Shown here: positions 53,325 through 63,081 of the stretch, one piece after another
Position numbering within the stretch: the stretch's first letter is position 1
How the letters are laid out: the number at the start of each line of letters is the position of its first letter
Notes under the pieces: model-generated
Seen by the model: the letters and a program-made list of their open reading frames with translations, nothing else
Databases searched by the model: none
What the model was told of the DNA's origin: nothing
Translations under genes and position numbers: made by a program
Assembly (NCBI GenBank): GCA_016742255.1
Contig: JACVCB010000002.1
Location: forward strand, 82,501-146,500
Length of the DNA stretch: 64,000 bases
Direction of reading: 5' to 3'
Source: Leptospira sp.
GTDB taxonomy: Bacteria; Spirochaetota; Leptospiria; Leptospirales; Leptospiraceae

Positions 53325-55107
53325 ATTGATCCTCAACGATGATGATTTTCCATGCGTTAGAAATCCCAAGTAGTTTTTGGTAGGTGATCCATTCTTTTGC
53401 TTCCTTTTTTTTCCAAGGAGGGAAATCGAGAACCAAGATTCCCTTCCATTTTTGTAAGGAATTGAATGTTTCCGATTCTTTTAAGGCACGCAATAAGGAG
53501 TTCACTTCCTTCGGATTGCCATCAAATCGAAATAATGTTACATTCTTTGTGAGATCGTTTCCCATTCGGAGTGAAGATTGGATTTTGATACCTTGTTTTT
53601 CATATTGCCGAACGAAAGGGGAAGCCTGTGTTTCGAAAAAAATCACATCTTTAATTTTCTCTTTTTTTTGCAGTCTTAAAGCTGTTTGCAAACAAGATTC
53701 TGATTCAAATAAGATTTGTTTGATTGGATGGATTGTATTTGGGAGGCCGATCCGTTTATGAGGCGAACAAATTCCATAAAGATACATTTTGTTTTCGAGA
53801 GTGATTGTAAAATACCCTTTGCCCGATTGGGTGAGAATCGGTAGAGGCTTAACCTCTTCGTGCCAAAAACTAAATGGAAAAAATAGAAACAATACACTAA
53901 GGATCAATCGATTGGTGATTCTGTTTTGGTTTAGGTTGTAACGATGTAGTCCCCAAAGGATCAAAATAAGAAGGAGTGATAACATGAATAGAAGGGAAGA
54001 TTCCGCTTTCCATTCCTTGTAAGCTCTTTCGAAATTTGATAAACATTGGAAGAGTTTTAGAAAAAAGGAAAGTAAGTAACTTGCCGGTATCCAAATCCAA
54101 TGGGATAAAAGAAGTGAGAGTGAACCTGGTAAAAAACTTTGGAGGAGGAGTGTCATATACAAACTAGGAAGTAAGATTCCAGCAAGTGGAACCAAACAAT
54201 AATTGATCCAAATCCCTCCAAATGAATAAGAGCGAAAATAATACAAAAGAACCGGGAACGAACATAAGGAACAAACGATTGTGAGTGTAAAATTTTCCTT
54301 TAAGAAGGATTTACTACCTTTATAAAATATTTGGTCCAGACTGGGTTTGAGATAAAAGATTCCAAAAACAGCACTAAAGGAGAGTAAAAATCCAATGCTT
54401 AAAAAGTCTGAGAAACAAAACAATGCAATGGTCGCAGAAGATATGATCAGTAAATCACTAACGGCAATTTTGCGGTAAAATAAAGATGAGACTAATGTCA
54501 AAAATGCAAAGAGGTAAGCTCTTACAAATGAGACAGGAAAGTTTAAAACATATAAGTACAAAAATCCAAATCCAAGTGAGAATAGGATGGATAACCAACG
54601 GTGTTTGGAAAAAATTAAGTTTCCTAAAAATTGAATGGATCCAATAAAAATTCCTAAATGAAGTCCTGAAGCAGCAAATAGGTGTAAGATGCCAGATTCC
54701 TTTGCTAGTTCTTTGAAGTCTTTTGGAATTTCTTTTGTGGAACCAGTCACAAGGCCCATTACAATTCGTGATTCAAATGGAGAAAGTGGTGCTATGCTCA
54801 GTTCTTGTTTTAAAAAGTCTCGGAAAAAACGTTTTGGTAACCTTTGAGACAATGATTGGTTGGTATCGGCAAAGAGTAAAAATAGAAACGATGCAACAAT
54901 CACCCACGGGATACGACGATTGTAATGTTTTGTGAGCCTTGGAGGAAGGATTACGAATGGGAAAAAGAGAAGCAGTTGGAACAAAAAGAGAAATGCATAA
55001 ATCCCAGGGATTTTGTTTCCGATTTTGATTGTTGTGGCTGTAACACAAATTCCTAAACAAAACCATCCAAAGTTAGAATTAGGAAGTAGTTTTGTGTTTA
55101 CTCTCAC
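53278..55107 (-). CDS. comEC: ComEC/Rec2-like competence membrane protein without metal motif
   Basis: 609 aa with many membrane segments. ComEC competence-domain signatures include SGILHLFAASGLHLGIFIG and FPVSFVRAYLFAFL. ComEC transports DNA across the inner membrane, often with a C-terminal metallo-beta-lactamase domain; here the last 190 aa have no HxHxDH. The family assignment is firm; function in DNA uptake in this organism is not known. GTG start at 55107 lacks an obvious Shine-Dalgarno site. It overlaps rsmA. Confidence 0.82.
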   Translation of the reverse strand: MRVNTKLLPNSNFGWFCLGICVTATTIKIGNKIPGIYAFLFLFQLLLFFPFVILPPRLTKHYNRRIPWVIVASFLFLLFADTNQSLSQRLPKRFFRDFLKQELSIAPLSPFESRIVMGLVTGSTKEIPKDFKELAKESGILHLFAASGLHLGIFIGSIQFLGNLIFSKHRWLSILFSLGFGFLYLYVLNFPVSFVRAYLFAFLTLVSSLFYRKIAVSDLLIISSATIALFCFSDFLSIGFLLSFSAVFGIFYLKPSLDQIFYKGSKSFLKENFTLTIVCSLCSFPVLLYYFRSYSFGGIWINYCLVPLAGILLPSLYMTLLLQSFLPGSLSLLLSHWIWIPASYLLSFFLKLFQCLSNFERAYKEWKAESSLLFMLSLLLILILWGLHRYNLNQNRITNRLILSVLFLFFPFSFWHEEVKPLPILTQSGKGYFTITLENKMYLYGICSPHKRIGLPNTIHPIKQILFESESCLQTALRLQKKEKIKDVIFFETQASPFVRQYEKQGIKIQSSLRMGNDLTKNVTLFRFDGNPKEVNSLLRALKESETFNSLQKWKGILVLDFPPWKKKEAKEWITYQKLLGISNAWKIIIVEDQFEISLFHYLTNPNLL

Positions 55108-55150
55108 ACAAGGAGAGGTTCAAAAATGAAATACTTGGTCTCCTTTAAAT

Positions 55151-56119
55151 TTAGAAAGGATAAATGCCGAGTGTGTTTCTCACTTCACTTAATTTTTGTT
55201 CCGCAACTTCTTGTGCTTTTTGTTTTCCAGTTTTTAATACAGAATGAACATAATCTAAGTTTTGTGAGAGTTCCTCTCGTTTGGATCGGAAAGGTGTAAA
55301 ATGATTCAGTATGGATTCTAAGAGGTCTTTTTTTAAATCCCCATATCCAAATCCACCTTGTCTGTATTTTTGTTTTTGTACTTCTTTTTCGGAATTCGTT
55401 AAGAATAAAGAATGAATTTGGAAAATGATAGACTGGTCAGGATCTTTTGGTTCTTCGATGGCTTTTGAATCACTGACAATCGACATCACTTTCTTTTTGA
55501 TCTCTTTTTCGGTACCAAAAAAATCAATCGTATTGTTATACGATTTAGACATCTTTGCACCATCTACACCAGGAACCGTTGCTGTGTTTTCATCAATGTC
55601 TGGTTCTGGGAGTGTCAAAACAGATCCAAATTGAGAGTTGAATTTTTCTGCAATGTCCCGAGCAAATTCCAAATGTTGTTTTTGGTCTTTTCCGACGGGA
55701 ACTTTTTCTGCTGAAAACAGTAAGATGTCACTTGCCATAAGGATCGGATAGGTAAAAAGACCTGCCCCTGGAACAAATCCTTTGGCAACTTTGTCTTTAA
55801 AAGAATGGGCAAGTTGTAATTGCGAAACAGTAATCGATTGTGATAAATACCAAGTGAGTTCTGTGACTTGGGGGACATCACTTTGTACCCAAAAAACTGT
55901 TTTGTTTGGATCAACACCTAGTGCCAGTAAGTCGATTGCACAACCCAAGGTGTAGTCTTTTAGTTCTTCTTTGGAACGAAAGGTAGTTAAGGCATGAAGG
56001 TTCGCGATGAATAATAATAATTCTTCCTTTGATTGGTAATCTAAGATTTTTTTGATCGCTGAGAAGTAGTTACCTAAATGTAATTTTCCTGACGGTTGTA
56101 ATCCTGTAAGAACTCTCAA
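55151..56119 (-). CDS. trpS: Tryptophanyl-tRNA synthetase
   Basis: 322 aa, class Ic synthetase charging tRNA-Trp. The class I signatures are LQPSGKLHLGNYFSAIKK (HLGN) and AKMSKSYNNTI (KMSKS). The length is usual for bacterial TrpS (about 330 aa). The upstream gene ends with a four-base ATGA overlap, so its translation may be coupled. No T-box-like leader was seen. Confidence 0.95.
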   Translation of the reverse strand: MRVLTGLQPSGKLHLGNYFSAIKKILDYQSKEELLLFIANLHALTTFRSKEELKDYTLGCAIDLLALGVDPNKTVFWVQSDVPQVTELTWYLSQSITVSQLQLAHSFKDKVAKGFVPGAGLFTYPILMASDILLFSAEKVPVGKDQKQHLEFARDIAEKFNSQFGSVLTLPEPDIDENTATVPGVDGAKMSKSYNNTIDFFGTEKEIKKKVMSIVSDSKAIEEPKDPDQSIIFQIHSLFLTNSEKEVQKQKYRQGGFGYGDLKKDLLESILNHFTPFRSKREELSQNLDYVHSVLKTGKQKAQEVAEQKLSEVRNTLGIYPF

Positions 56120-58086
56120 GTATCTTCCTCTTCCCCTGTTGTTTCGCCTGTCTCATTCGATTCCGAACTATTTGCCTCTCCTGAAGTTGGTTCTGGATTC
56201 CCACTATCTTTGTGAAAAGTAGAGTAGGTAAGTCGTTCGTATTCTTTGTTGAGTTTGATCAGTTCTTGTTCGATTTTTCTGTGAGCTGTTAGTTTGGATG
56301 TAGTTGTTGGGTCTTTAAAGATAACAGCATAATTGTATAAATACTTTGTAAATTGAATGAAAACATCTTCCACTTTCATTCCATTGATTCTTTCTTTTGC
56401 AACAACTGCTTTGTCGTAGTGAGGTATAAACCTTTGGGCAATTTTTACTTCTTCGATGACTTTGTCTTTGGTGGAAATGATTTTGTCGTTTGTTTTTCCC
56501 TTTGATTCTGTCACCTTTGCCATCAAGTGGTTTTCCACGATGATATTGAGTTTTCCAGCAAAACTTCCAAAAAATTCAGAAGCATCTTGGAGTGCTTGGA
56601 CAATGGTTCCCGCAATTTGATCACTTGCGGCATTCCCTGTGCTATAATCCATACCATACTGTTGGAAACTATATTGGAAACTTGGAAATTTTTTATTAAA
56701 ATTATCAATGGTTCGAACAAGTGTATTCAGTTGGTCAATTTCGTTTCTAAAAAGACCTGGTTGGATGATGAGAAGTTCTTGATTTTGGTTTTTATCACCT
56801 AACCGAACATAACCTTCGATGAGATTGATGTAAACTGTTTGTAGGTCACGTAGTAATAAATAAACAAGTCGGTGTGGTTGTGATTTGTAACTATTTTTGA
56901 CAGTTTGGCTTTTTGCCGACTCAGGCATATGATGAGCCATAAAATCATCTACAACTTGGTTCAAAAAATCAAAACTGATTTTTCCTTTGTCATCGATGGA
57001 AAAATACCTGGATCTAAGATTTTGTAATTCTTCCTTTTTGAAGGTTCTTGTGTTGATATCGTCAGAAATTTTGGCTACAGTAATCTCCACTTCTTTTTGG
57101 ATTTCACGTGCTGCTTGGAATTTATGTTCTTGGATAGGTGGAACTCGTAAGTCGGTGACAATTTCCGGCCAAGTGAACATTTTTTTCTTTGCTACGATAT
57201 AAAAAGCAGTGATCGCATCAGATAACTTTGGTTTGTTGTTTTCTAAATTGATCGCATAGTTCACACCTTCCATGATTTTGTTTAGTTTGGGTGTGAGTTT
57301 TTCATCCATCTTCACGATGTCTGGTAGGTTGGACAATATGATATCTTTTGCATCATCTCTTTGCAAAAAACGTACATAAAACATCTGCATTTTGAGAGAA
57401 CGTTCCAAAAAAATATCAGCAGATATTTTATCTAAGATGAGTGCATCAAGTGATGCAAAGGCATTAAAAAACTTATTAAAATTATTGATGATATTATAAA
57501 CGAGTGGAGTCCAAATCCTCCAACCTTGTTGTTCTGAAACACGTAGGGCTTGGATGGTTGGGATGAGGACATCTTCTTTGAGTCCACGAAAAATTCGTTC
57601 CACATTATTTGAGATCGCGGGATTTCTGCCGAATAAACCAATGTCGATGGTTCCCGTTTCTTTGGCAAATTTACCTATGGAACTGTTTGTATTGTTCCCA
57701 CCACCAAAAAGTCCTGCAAGTAGACCTCCACCTTGTTTCTGTTCGGCGGCCTTTTTCCTTGTTGGATTTTGTTTTTGTTTGGCACTGTCTATCGTAACTA
57801 AATCACTTGATCGTTTTGGTTTTGGATCGGGAGTAGAGGTGCGAGAAATCACTTCTCTTTTTGGTTGATCTCTCTCTGGTAATCCTCGGTCACGACTGTC
57901 TTCTTTTTTGGGTTTGTTTTTATTTTCGTAGTCTTCGTCCACTTTTCGGATGAGGTCAATCCGTATGAAGACATCATTCGATTTTAAAATCGCTTCATCA
58001 ATGAGTTGTTGGTGTTCAGGTGTCCTTGTTTTGCGGTACAAATCCGCAAAAACACGATGCGCTTCGGTACGAGATACTGGTGTCAC
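56116..58086 (-). CDS. Hypothetical 656-aa protein, spirochete-type
   Basis: I do not recognise the family. The first 30 residues form a helix rich in Arg and Glu. A basic low-complexity linker of about 90 residues (Lys, Pro, Ser, Arg) is followed by a Gly/Asn-rich patch (GGGLLAGLFGGGNN) near residue 120. The main helical domain runs from about 150 to 610, with a final acidic tail (Glu, Ser, Gly, Asp). No signal peptide or membrane segment is seen, so it is probably cytoplasmic. It is the 5' neighbour and translation partner of trpS, and it is followed at its own 5' side by a LolA-like gene. Confidence 0.78.
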   Translation of the reverse strand: MTPVSRTEAHRVFADLYRKTRTPEHQQLIDEAILKSNDVFIRIDLIRKVDEDYENKNKPKKEDSRDRGLPERDQPKREVISRTSTPDPKPKRSSDLVTIDSAKQKQNPTRKKAAEQKQGGGLLAGLFGGGNNTNSSIGKFAKETGTIDIGLFGRNPAISNNVERIFRGLKEDVLIPTIQALRVSEQQGWRIWTPLVYNIINNFNKFFNAFASLDALILDKISADIFLERSLKMQMFYVRFLQRDDAKDIILSNLPDIVKMDEKLTPKLNKIMEGVNYAINLENNKPKLSDAITAFYIVAKKKMFTWPEIVTDLRVPPIQEHKFQAAREIQKEVEITVAKISDDINTRTFKKEELQNLRSRYFSIDDKGKISFDFLNQVVDDFMAHHMPESAKSQTVKNSYKSQPHRLVYLLLRDLQTVYINLIEGYVRLGDKNQNQELLIIQPGLFRNEIDQLNTLVRTIDNFNKKFPSFQYSFQQYGMDYSTGNAASDQIAGTIVQALQDASEFFGSFAGKLNIIVENHLMAKVTESKGKTNDKIISTKDKVIEEVKIAQRFIPHYDKAVVAKERINGMKVEDVFIQFTKYLYNYAVIFKDPTTTSKLTAHRKIEQELIKLNKEYERLTYSTFHKDSGNPEPTSGEANSSESNETGETTGEEEDT

Positions 58087-58088
58087 AA

Positions 58089-58670
58089 TTACTCCTTTTG
58101 GTTGAGAGGGTTCTCAACAATCTGTGAGCTTGTGGGAGGTTGGAAGTTAAAGAGTCCTGTTCCGAGACCAATATTGGTAGCAATGCCAGAAAAAGCAATT
58201 TCTGTGATTTCTTCGTCGGAACGTTTCATTTTGAGAACACGGGGAAGGTCATTCTCAGAGACGACTAAAATGATTTCATTATAACGTTTGGTTGTAGATG
58301 TAAGGCGAAATGTTCTGCCACTAACAGTCACATTTTCATATCCAGATAATAATCCTCCAAGACCACCTGAAACACCTTTTAGGTCTTGTTTCCCTGCAAT
58401 TGAGGAATCAGGATTGTAGAACCATAATATTCTACCATTGGAAGAGATGATCCTACCATCACTGAACCTAACATGGAGTTGGTTCGGGCTTTTGTAAGAC
58501 ACAACGCCAGTGAGGCCACCATTTAGAGTGACAGAGGCGCGAAAACTTTCAAGGGAGTTCATTTTGCCGATGACGGCATTGAGACGATCTCGTCCATCCT
58601 CTGCCCAAAGGGAACCCCATTGGACAGAGAAAAAGAGAACGATCTGGATTTTGAGAAGGAAATTTCTCAA
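58089..58670 (-). CDS. LolA-like outer-membrane lipoprotein carrier
   Basis: 193 aa with an N-terminal signal peptide (ending GSLWAED). LolA-type strand order: SYKSPNQLHVRFSDGR, SSNGRILWFYNPDS, and VSGRTFRLTSTTKRYNEIILVVSEND, ending in a beta-strand. LolA escorts lipoproteins to the outer membrane in the periplasm; here remote similarity only. Probably starts at a TTG (58670), since no ATG gives a signal. Two bases separate it from the 656-aa gene; it is upstream on the same strand. Confidence 0.7.
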   Translation of the reverse strand: MRNFLLKIQIVLFFSVQWGSLWAEDGRDRLNAVIGKMNSLESFRASVTLNGGLTGVVSYKSPNQLHVRFSDGRIISSNGRILWFYNPDSSIAGKQDLKGVSGGLGGLLSGYENVTVSGRTFRLTSTTKRYNEIILVVSENDLPRVLKMKRSDEEITEIAFSGIATNIGLGTGLFNFQPPTSSQIVENPLNQKE

Positions 58671-58693
58671 AGTTAGATGGTTCGTATTGGGAG

Positions 58694-59653
58694 TTAACCC
58701 AATACTTTTTTGAATTCAGAAGTCAGTGCAGGCACTACTTCAAACAAATCAGCGACAACACCATACGTTGCAACTTTGAAGATCGGAGCATCTCCGTCTT
58801 TGTTGATCGCAACGATGTATTTAGAAGATCCCATACCCGCTAAGTGTTGGATGGCTCCGGAAATTCCGCAAGCGATGTAACAGTTAGGGGAGACAGTTTT
58901 TCCTGTTTGTCCTACTTGGTGTGAGTGAGAAATCCATCCCGCATCCACAGTTGCACGAGAAGCACCAAGTGCTGCACCGAGTGTGTCTGCTAAGTCTTGG
59001 ATGATAGGCCAGTTTTCTGGTCCTTTGATTCCGCGTCCGCCAGATACGATGATAGAAGCATCAGCTAACTGCACTTTGTTTCCACCAGAAAGGTCTTTGG
59101 AAAGTGATTTTGTTCTCACTTCACCAGCAGAAGCGCCAGATTTTTCAACTGTACCTGCTCCTTCTTTTGGAGTTACTTCTTGTGAGTTGGCACGTACGGT
59201 GAACATTTGGATGTCAGAAGACACTTTGAAGTTCGCATACGCTTTACCAGAGTAAATTGGTTTTTTTGCTACCACTTTACCACCGTCAACAGAAAGACCC
59301 ACTGCATCCGCAACGATTCCCGCATTTGCTTTGATCGCTACTCTTGCAGAGTATTCTTTTCCTTGTGCAGAGTGTGGCATAAGAACCACTGCTGGTTTTT
59401 TCTCTTGGATCACGGCAAAAATACCGTTTGCATAACCTTCAGGTGAAAATTCACCAAGGTTTGCACCGATCACAGCATCAGCACCAACTGCTTTCAAATC
59501 ACCAGCAAACGCGTCAACGTTGTCAGTGATGATGAGAGTGTGAACTTTACCACCAATTGCATCCGCAATTTTGCGAGCTGCAGAGGTAAGTTCTTTTGAG
59601 ATTTTTTTAAGTTCGCCGTTTTTTAATTCACCAACTACTAAAACATCAGCCAT
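58694..59653 (-). CDS. etfA: Electron transfer flavoprotein alpha subunit
   Basis: 319 aa. Binds FAD and with the beta subunit accepts electrons from acyl-CoA dehydrogenases. Diagnostic C-terminal signature [41 protein letters not shown] is present in pieces ([37 protein letters not shown]), with [16 protein letters not shown]. The length fits bacterial EtfA. It follows etfB by 10 bases in one operon and would serve the dehydrogenase at 38379. Confidence 0.95.
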   Translation of the reverse strand: MADVLVVGELKNGELKKISKELTSAARKIADAIGGKVHTLIITDNVDAFAGDLKAVGADAVIGANLGEFSPEGYANGIFAVIQEKKPAVVLMPHSAQGKEYSARVAIKANAGIVADAVGLSVDGGKVVAKKPIYSGKAYANFKVSSDIQMFTVRANSQEVTPKEGAGTVEKSGASAGEVRTKSLSKDLSGGNKVQLADASIIVSGGRGIKGPENWPIIQDLADTLGAALGASRATVDAGWISHSHQVGQTGKTVSPNCYIACGISGAIQHLAGMGSSKYIVAINKDGDAPIFKVATYGVVADLFEVVPALTSEFKKVLG

Positions 59654-59663
59654 GTTCGTCTCC

Positions 59664-60425
59664 TTAGATGACCTTCGCTTCTTCGCGAAGAGCTTTTACA
59701 AGTTGAGATGCAAAACCTTGTGCATCTGCTGCTTCCAGTTTTCGACCAGCGATACGTGGAGGAGGTGGTTCAAGAGAAACAACTTCGAGTTTGGAACCAG
59801 TAGCACCGAGTTCTTCTGGTTTTTTCACATCGACTGGTTTTTTCTTCGCAGACATGATTCCTTTTAAACTTGGGTATCTTGGTTCGTTCAAACCTTTTTG
59901 CGCAGTTACAGCAAGAGGAGCAGAAGTTTCAACCACTTCAGTTCCACCTTCGATTTCGCGAGTTGCAGTTACTTTTTTACCATCAAACTCGAGTTTGAGA
60001 GCCATTGCTACGTGAGGGACATTCAATCTCTCTGCAATTTGTACGACAACTTGTGAGCTGTCAGTATCGATGGATTGACGACCACCAATCACTACATCTG
60101 CATTTTCTGCTTTGATGAAATTGGCAAGAAGTTCGGAAGTGTATGTAGAGTCAAAAGTTACATAGTCATCCACTTTTACATGAACGGCTCTGTCCACACC
60201 CATAGCGTAGGCAGTGCGAAGTGCTTCTACGACACGGTCCGGGCCGAGGGACACTGCGATGACTTCTCCACCGCTTTTTTCACGAATTCTGATTCCCTCT
60301 TCGATTGCAAATTCATCATAAGGAGAGATGATCCATTTTACGCCAGCTTCGTTGATCGATTTGTCACCGACCTTGATATTGGTTTCCGTATCCGGAACCT
60401 GCTTTACTAGAACAACAATTTTCAT
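59664..60425 (-). CDS. etfB: Electron transfer flavoprotein beta subunit
   Basis: 253 aa, AMP-binding partner of EtfA. Motifs: VKQVPDTETNIKV at the N-terminus, NEAGVKWIISPYDEFAIEE, VIAVSLGP, GRQSIDTDSSQV, RYPSLKGIMSAKKKPV. All are typical for EtfB. Start ATG; it precedes etfA by 10 bases. No upstream regulator is apparent in the 67-base gap to the small membrane gene. Confidence 0.95.
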   Translation of the reverse strand: MKIVVLVKQVPDTETNIKVGDKSINEAGVKWIISPYDEFAIEEGIRIREKSGGEVIAVSLGPDRVVEALRTAYAMGVDRAVHVKVDDYVTFDSTYTSELLANFIKAENADVVIGGRQSIDTDSSQVVVQIAERLNVPHVAMALKLEFDGKKVTATREIEGGTEVVETSAPLAVTAQKGLNEPRYPSLKGIMSAKKKPVDVKKPEELGATGSKLEVVSLEPPPPRIAGRKLEAADAQGFASQLVKALREEAKVI

Positions 60426-60492
60426 TCCTTAACCCCGTTTTCGTGGATTACCTTAGACCAGAAAACGAGAGGGAAGTCATAAGGGAAGTAAT

Positions 60493-60792
60493 TTATTCTC
60501 GGAAGAAGCTGTATTTGCTCCAATTATAAGCCCAAATGATCCAAACAATGACAACTAAGACGTTGGCATCGGACCTGAGGTAAAATTGAAAACCAATGAC
60601 CAAGGGAAGCAGGAGGAAAAGGATAAAAGCGAGTACGAGTACTAGGTGGGGAGTCTCTTTCCAATGTTTCCCAGCGTTTTGGATTTCGATGAGAAGGTTT
60701 CCCTTGGGACCTTCTGCCTGGGAACGAAATCGGAACCAATAAAGTGAGCTCAGGAGAAAAAAGAGGAAAAGATGCAAAAAGAGAAATAACAT
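60493..60792 (-). CDS. Small two-helix membrane protein, unknown
   Basis: 99 aa. Hydrophobic segments at about residues 2-20, 48-68 and 78-92; the centre is short and charged. No family recognised. Its start lies 17 bases after the stop of the UbiA-like gene, so it is in that operon. High confidence that it is real is lacking, but it has an intact coding frame and a consistent position. Confidence 0.6.
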   Translation of the reverse strand: MLFLFLHLFLFFLLSSLYWFRFRSQAEGPKGNLLIEIQNAGKHWKETPHLVLVLAFILFLLLPLVIGFQFYLRSDANVLVVIVWIIWAYNWSKYSFFRE

Positions 60793-60809
60793 AATCCCAA
60801 TCTTATTTT

Positions 60810-61646
60810 TTAGCGGAGTCCAGAGAAGAAAAAAATGATCGCAGGCAAAAACATCGGCAAGTAGGAAAGTTCAGAAAATAACTTTTGGTAGGTTGGTTTT
60901 AGGAAAAAATACCACGTAACCCCAAGCCACAGGTAAGAAAGTCCCATCCCCAAAAAGAAAACAAATGGAATCGTTTGGGAACCAAAACCGAAACAAAGGA
61001 AGCTAAACCCAGAGAGGAAAACCAATATCGCCAACCCTTTTGCCAAACGTGGAGACAGCCAAAGGTTCAGTGTATTTGTTTTTTGGATTTTGTCCCTTTC
61101 TCTGTCGATTTGGTAGGTCTGTAAGACATTGGCGAGTACATGGAGGAAAAAAATGCCAACCAAAGGAGTCAGTCCTTTTGCACGTAAGAACGGAAGTTGG
61201 ATCCCCCAAGTATAAAAAACAGAAACTAAAATTTCCTTAGGAATGGGAGAGCGTTGTTTCACAACAAGGACAAGCACAATTAGAAAAGAAAAAAGATAAA
61301 TTTGGTTCTGAATTAAAAATTGCCATTCCCAAACAAAACCTAGTACGAGTGCCGATAAACATAAAATCCCGATGGCCCATTGGATTTTGGATTGGTTCTG
61401 CAAATAAAACTGGGAACGAAGAGAGAGTGGGGCAATTTCTTTTTTGGCATCCCATAGGTGGTCTGACAAATACAAGACCCAAACAGAAGTCAGATAAAAC
61501 AAGACTAAGCTCAGGTGGAGTTTGGTTTGGAAGTAATGTCTGAAAAAAATTAAATTCGCAAATACGGAAATCACAATATCAAAAGACAAATAAGAAAAAG
61601 TGAATAAAAGTTGAGATGCCCGATTTATGTTTTGGTTTCGGAACAT
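60810..61646 (-). CDS. UbiA-like prenyltransferase-family membrane protein
   Basis: 278 aa with about nine membrane segments. Two Asp-rich stretches, LYLSDHLWDAKKE (about residue 60) and QTYQIDRERDKIQKTNTL (about residue 180), match the pair of Asp motifs of UbiA-type aromatic prenyltransferases. The spacing is usual. The function as a prenyltransferase is inferred from these motifs. Divergent from the cyclase gene; ATG lacks a strong Shine-Dalgarno site. Confidence 0.7.
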   Translation of the reverse strand: MFRNQNINRASQLLFTFSYLSFDIVISVFANLIFFRHYFQTKLHLSLVLFYLTSVWVLYLSDHLWDAKKEIAPLSLRSQFYLQNQSKIQWAIGILCLSALVLGFVWEWQFLIQNQIYLFSFLIVLVLVVKQRSPIPKEILVSVFYTWGIQLPFLRAKGLTPLVGIFFLHVLANVLQTYQIDRERDKIQKTNTLNLWLSPRLAKGLAILVFLSGFSFLCFGFGSQTIPFVFFLGMGLSYLWLGVTWYFFLKPTYQKLFSELSYLPMFLPAIIFFFSGLR

Positions 61647-61724
61647 AGTTCATCTATTCCCAGAAGGAATCCAAAGGCAAAAAGAAAATTCCCTTGCCAC
61701 AAAAACTTTCACAGTCTGAAATGT

Positions 61725-63080
61725 ATGCCAATGTTCAGGTCCATTCGAAACGCCATTTATTCTGTTTACTGTATCCGTGACCAATTCCCCAAGTATATGT
61801 CGGAATTACTTTTAGAAGAAGAAGAGATGGGAGCATTGTTTGCGGTTCGATTTCGGTATGTCATTGGATTTGCCCTCATTGCTAGTGCTTTTGCCAACTT
61901 AAGTAATATAGATACGATATGGGGGTATTTGGTCAACTTCATTGCCATCAGTTTTTATTTTATGAATACATTTGTACATTTGCATATTCTGAAAAAAAAG
62001 GATAGCAAATGGAAAACAAAATATGACTACATTAGTTTGCTTGTAGATAATGTATTGATCACAATGACCATCCTAAACTGGTATTGGATCAAAGGAGATG
62101 GAAATCCAAATTATTTGGTGAAAACTCCCCTTCTCATATTTTATTTGTTACCATTATCTTTGTGTTTGTTCCAATACCGATTTTCTTTGGTTGTGTTTTC
62201 CTTTGTTTGTTTTCTCATTAGTTATTATTCCTTTATCACTGCGGCTTTGTTAGATCCTGATGCACAAATTAGTTTGGATTGGACAAGCTATGTGTTAGGT
62301 GATGATATTATCCTTCTGGATGCGCTTGTATCCAAACCTGTGATTTTTTTGATTTTGGTATTTGCCATATCATATGGAATTTTTCGTAGTCTCAGGATGT
62401 TGTTAAAGTTTGCTGCATCCGAAACTCAAAAAACAACTCTATCACGATACTTTTCTCCTGATTTGGTATCCGAGATCGTTTCCGACCCTGAGGTCATTGG
62501 CAAAGGAAAACGCCAAAAGGTGGCTGTTCTGTTTAGTGACATTCGAGGGTTTACTCAGTTTTCCGAACTTTTGGATCCTGAAGAATTATCTGTATTTCTT
62601 ACCGAATTTCGTCGGCGAATGGTTCGTGTCATTTTTCAAAACAAAGGTAGTTTGGATAAATTCATTGGAGATGCAGTCATGGTTACCTTTGGAACCCCAC
62701 TCCCTTCCGATATCCCAGGCGAAGATGTTAAAAATGCTGTAAATGCCGCATATGCAATGTTAAATGAGTTAAAACTTTGGAATGAAGAAAGAAAATCCCA
62801 AGGCCAAGTCGAGATAAAAATCGGGATCGGAATTCATTCTGGAGAAGTGTTTTGTGGGAGCATTGGGTCAGAAGAAAGAATGGAATACACAGTCATTGGT
62901 GATACTGTCAATACAGCATCAAGGATCGAGTCGGCGTGTAAAGAAATAGGTTCTCCACTTCTCATTTCTGAAGTAGTATGGGAAGAAATAGGAAAACCAT
63001 CTGCATGGCATAAAAATGAAGGTGTTTTACTCCCTGGTAGGGAACAAAAAATCAATCTGTATGCTTACCAAAATGTGTGA
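61725..63080 (+). CDS. Membrane-anchored class IIIb adenylate cyclase (second copy)
   Basis: About 451 aa starting at the ATG at 61725 or 61731; a longer frame reaches 61611 but would overlap the divergent gene. Five or six membrane segments are followed by the catalytic domain with VAVLFSDIRGF near residue 265 (metal Asp), DKFIGDAVMVTFG (Lys and second metal Asp), and YTVIGDTVNTASR, where the Thr marks class IIIb. GIGIHSGEVFCGSIGSEER is the intervening glycine loop. Same domain order as the cyclase at 3040, so both make cAMP at the membrane. It converges on the HD-GYP-like gene. Confidence 0.87.
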   Translation: MPMFRSIRNAIYSVYCIRDQFPKYMSELLLEEEEMGALFAVRFRYVIGFALIASAFANLSNIDTIWGYLVNFIAISFYFMNTFVHLHILKKKDSKWKTKYDYISLLVDNVLITMTILNWYWIKGDGNPNYLVKTPLLIFYLLPLSLCLFQYRFSLVVFSFVCFLISYYSFITAALLDPDAQISLDWTSYVLGDDIILLDALVSKPVIFLILVFAISYGIFRSLRMLLKFAASETQKTTLSRYFSPDLVSEIVSDPEVIGKGKRQKVAVLFSDIRGFTQFSELLDPEELSVFLTEFRRRMVRVIFQNKGSLDKFIGDAVMVTFGTPLPSDIPGEDVKNAVNAAYAMLNELKLWNEERKSQGQVEIKIGIGIHSGEVFCGSIGSEERMEYTVIGDTVNTASRIESACKEIGSPLLISEVVWEEIGKPSAWHKNEGVLLPGREQKINLYAYQNV

Positions 63081-63081
63081 G

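Noticed and set aside
20249..58690. The 15-base match AAAGTTAGATGGTTC at 20249 and near 58669
   Set aside because: A chance 15-base match is expected about once in a 64-kb self-comparison and the flanks do not match.
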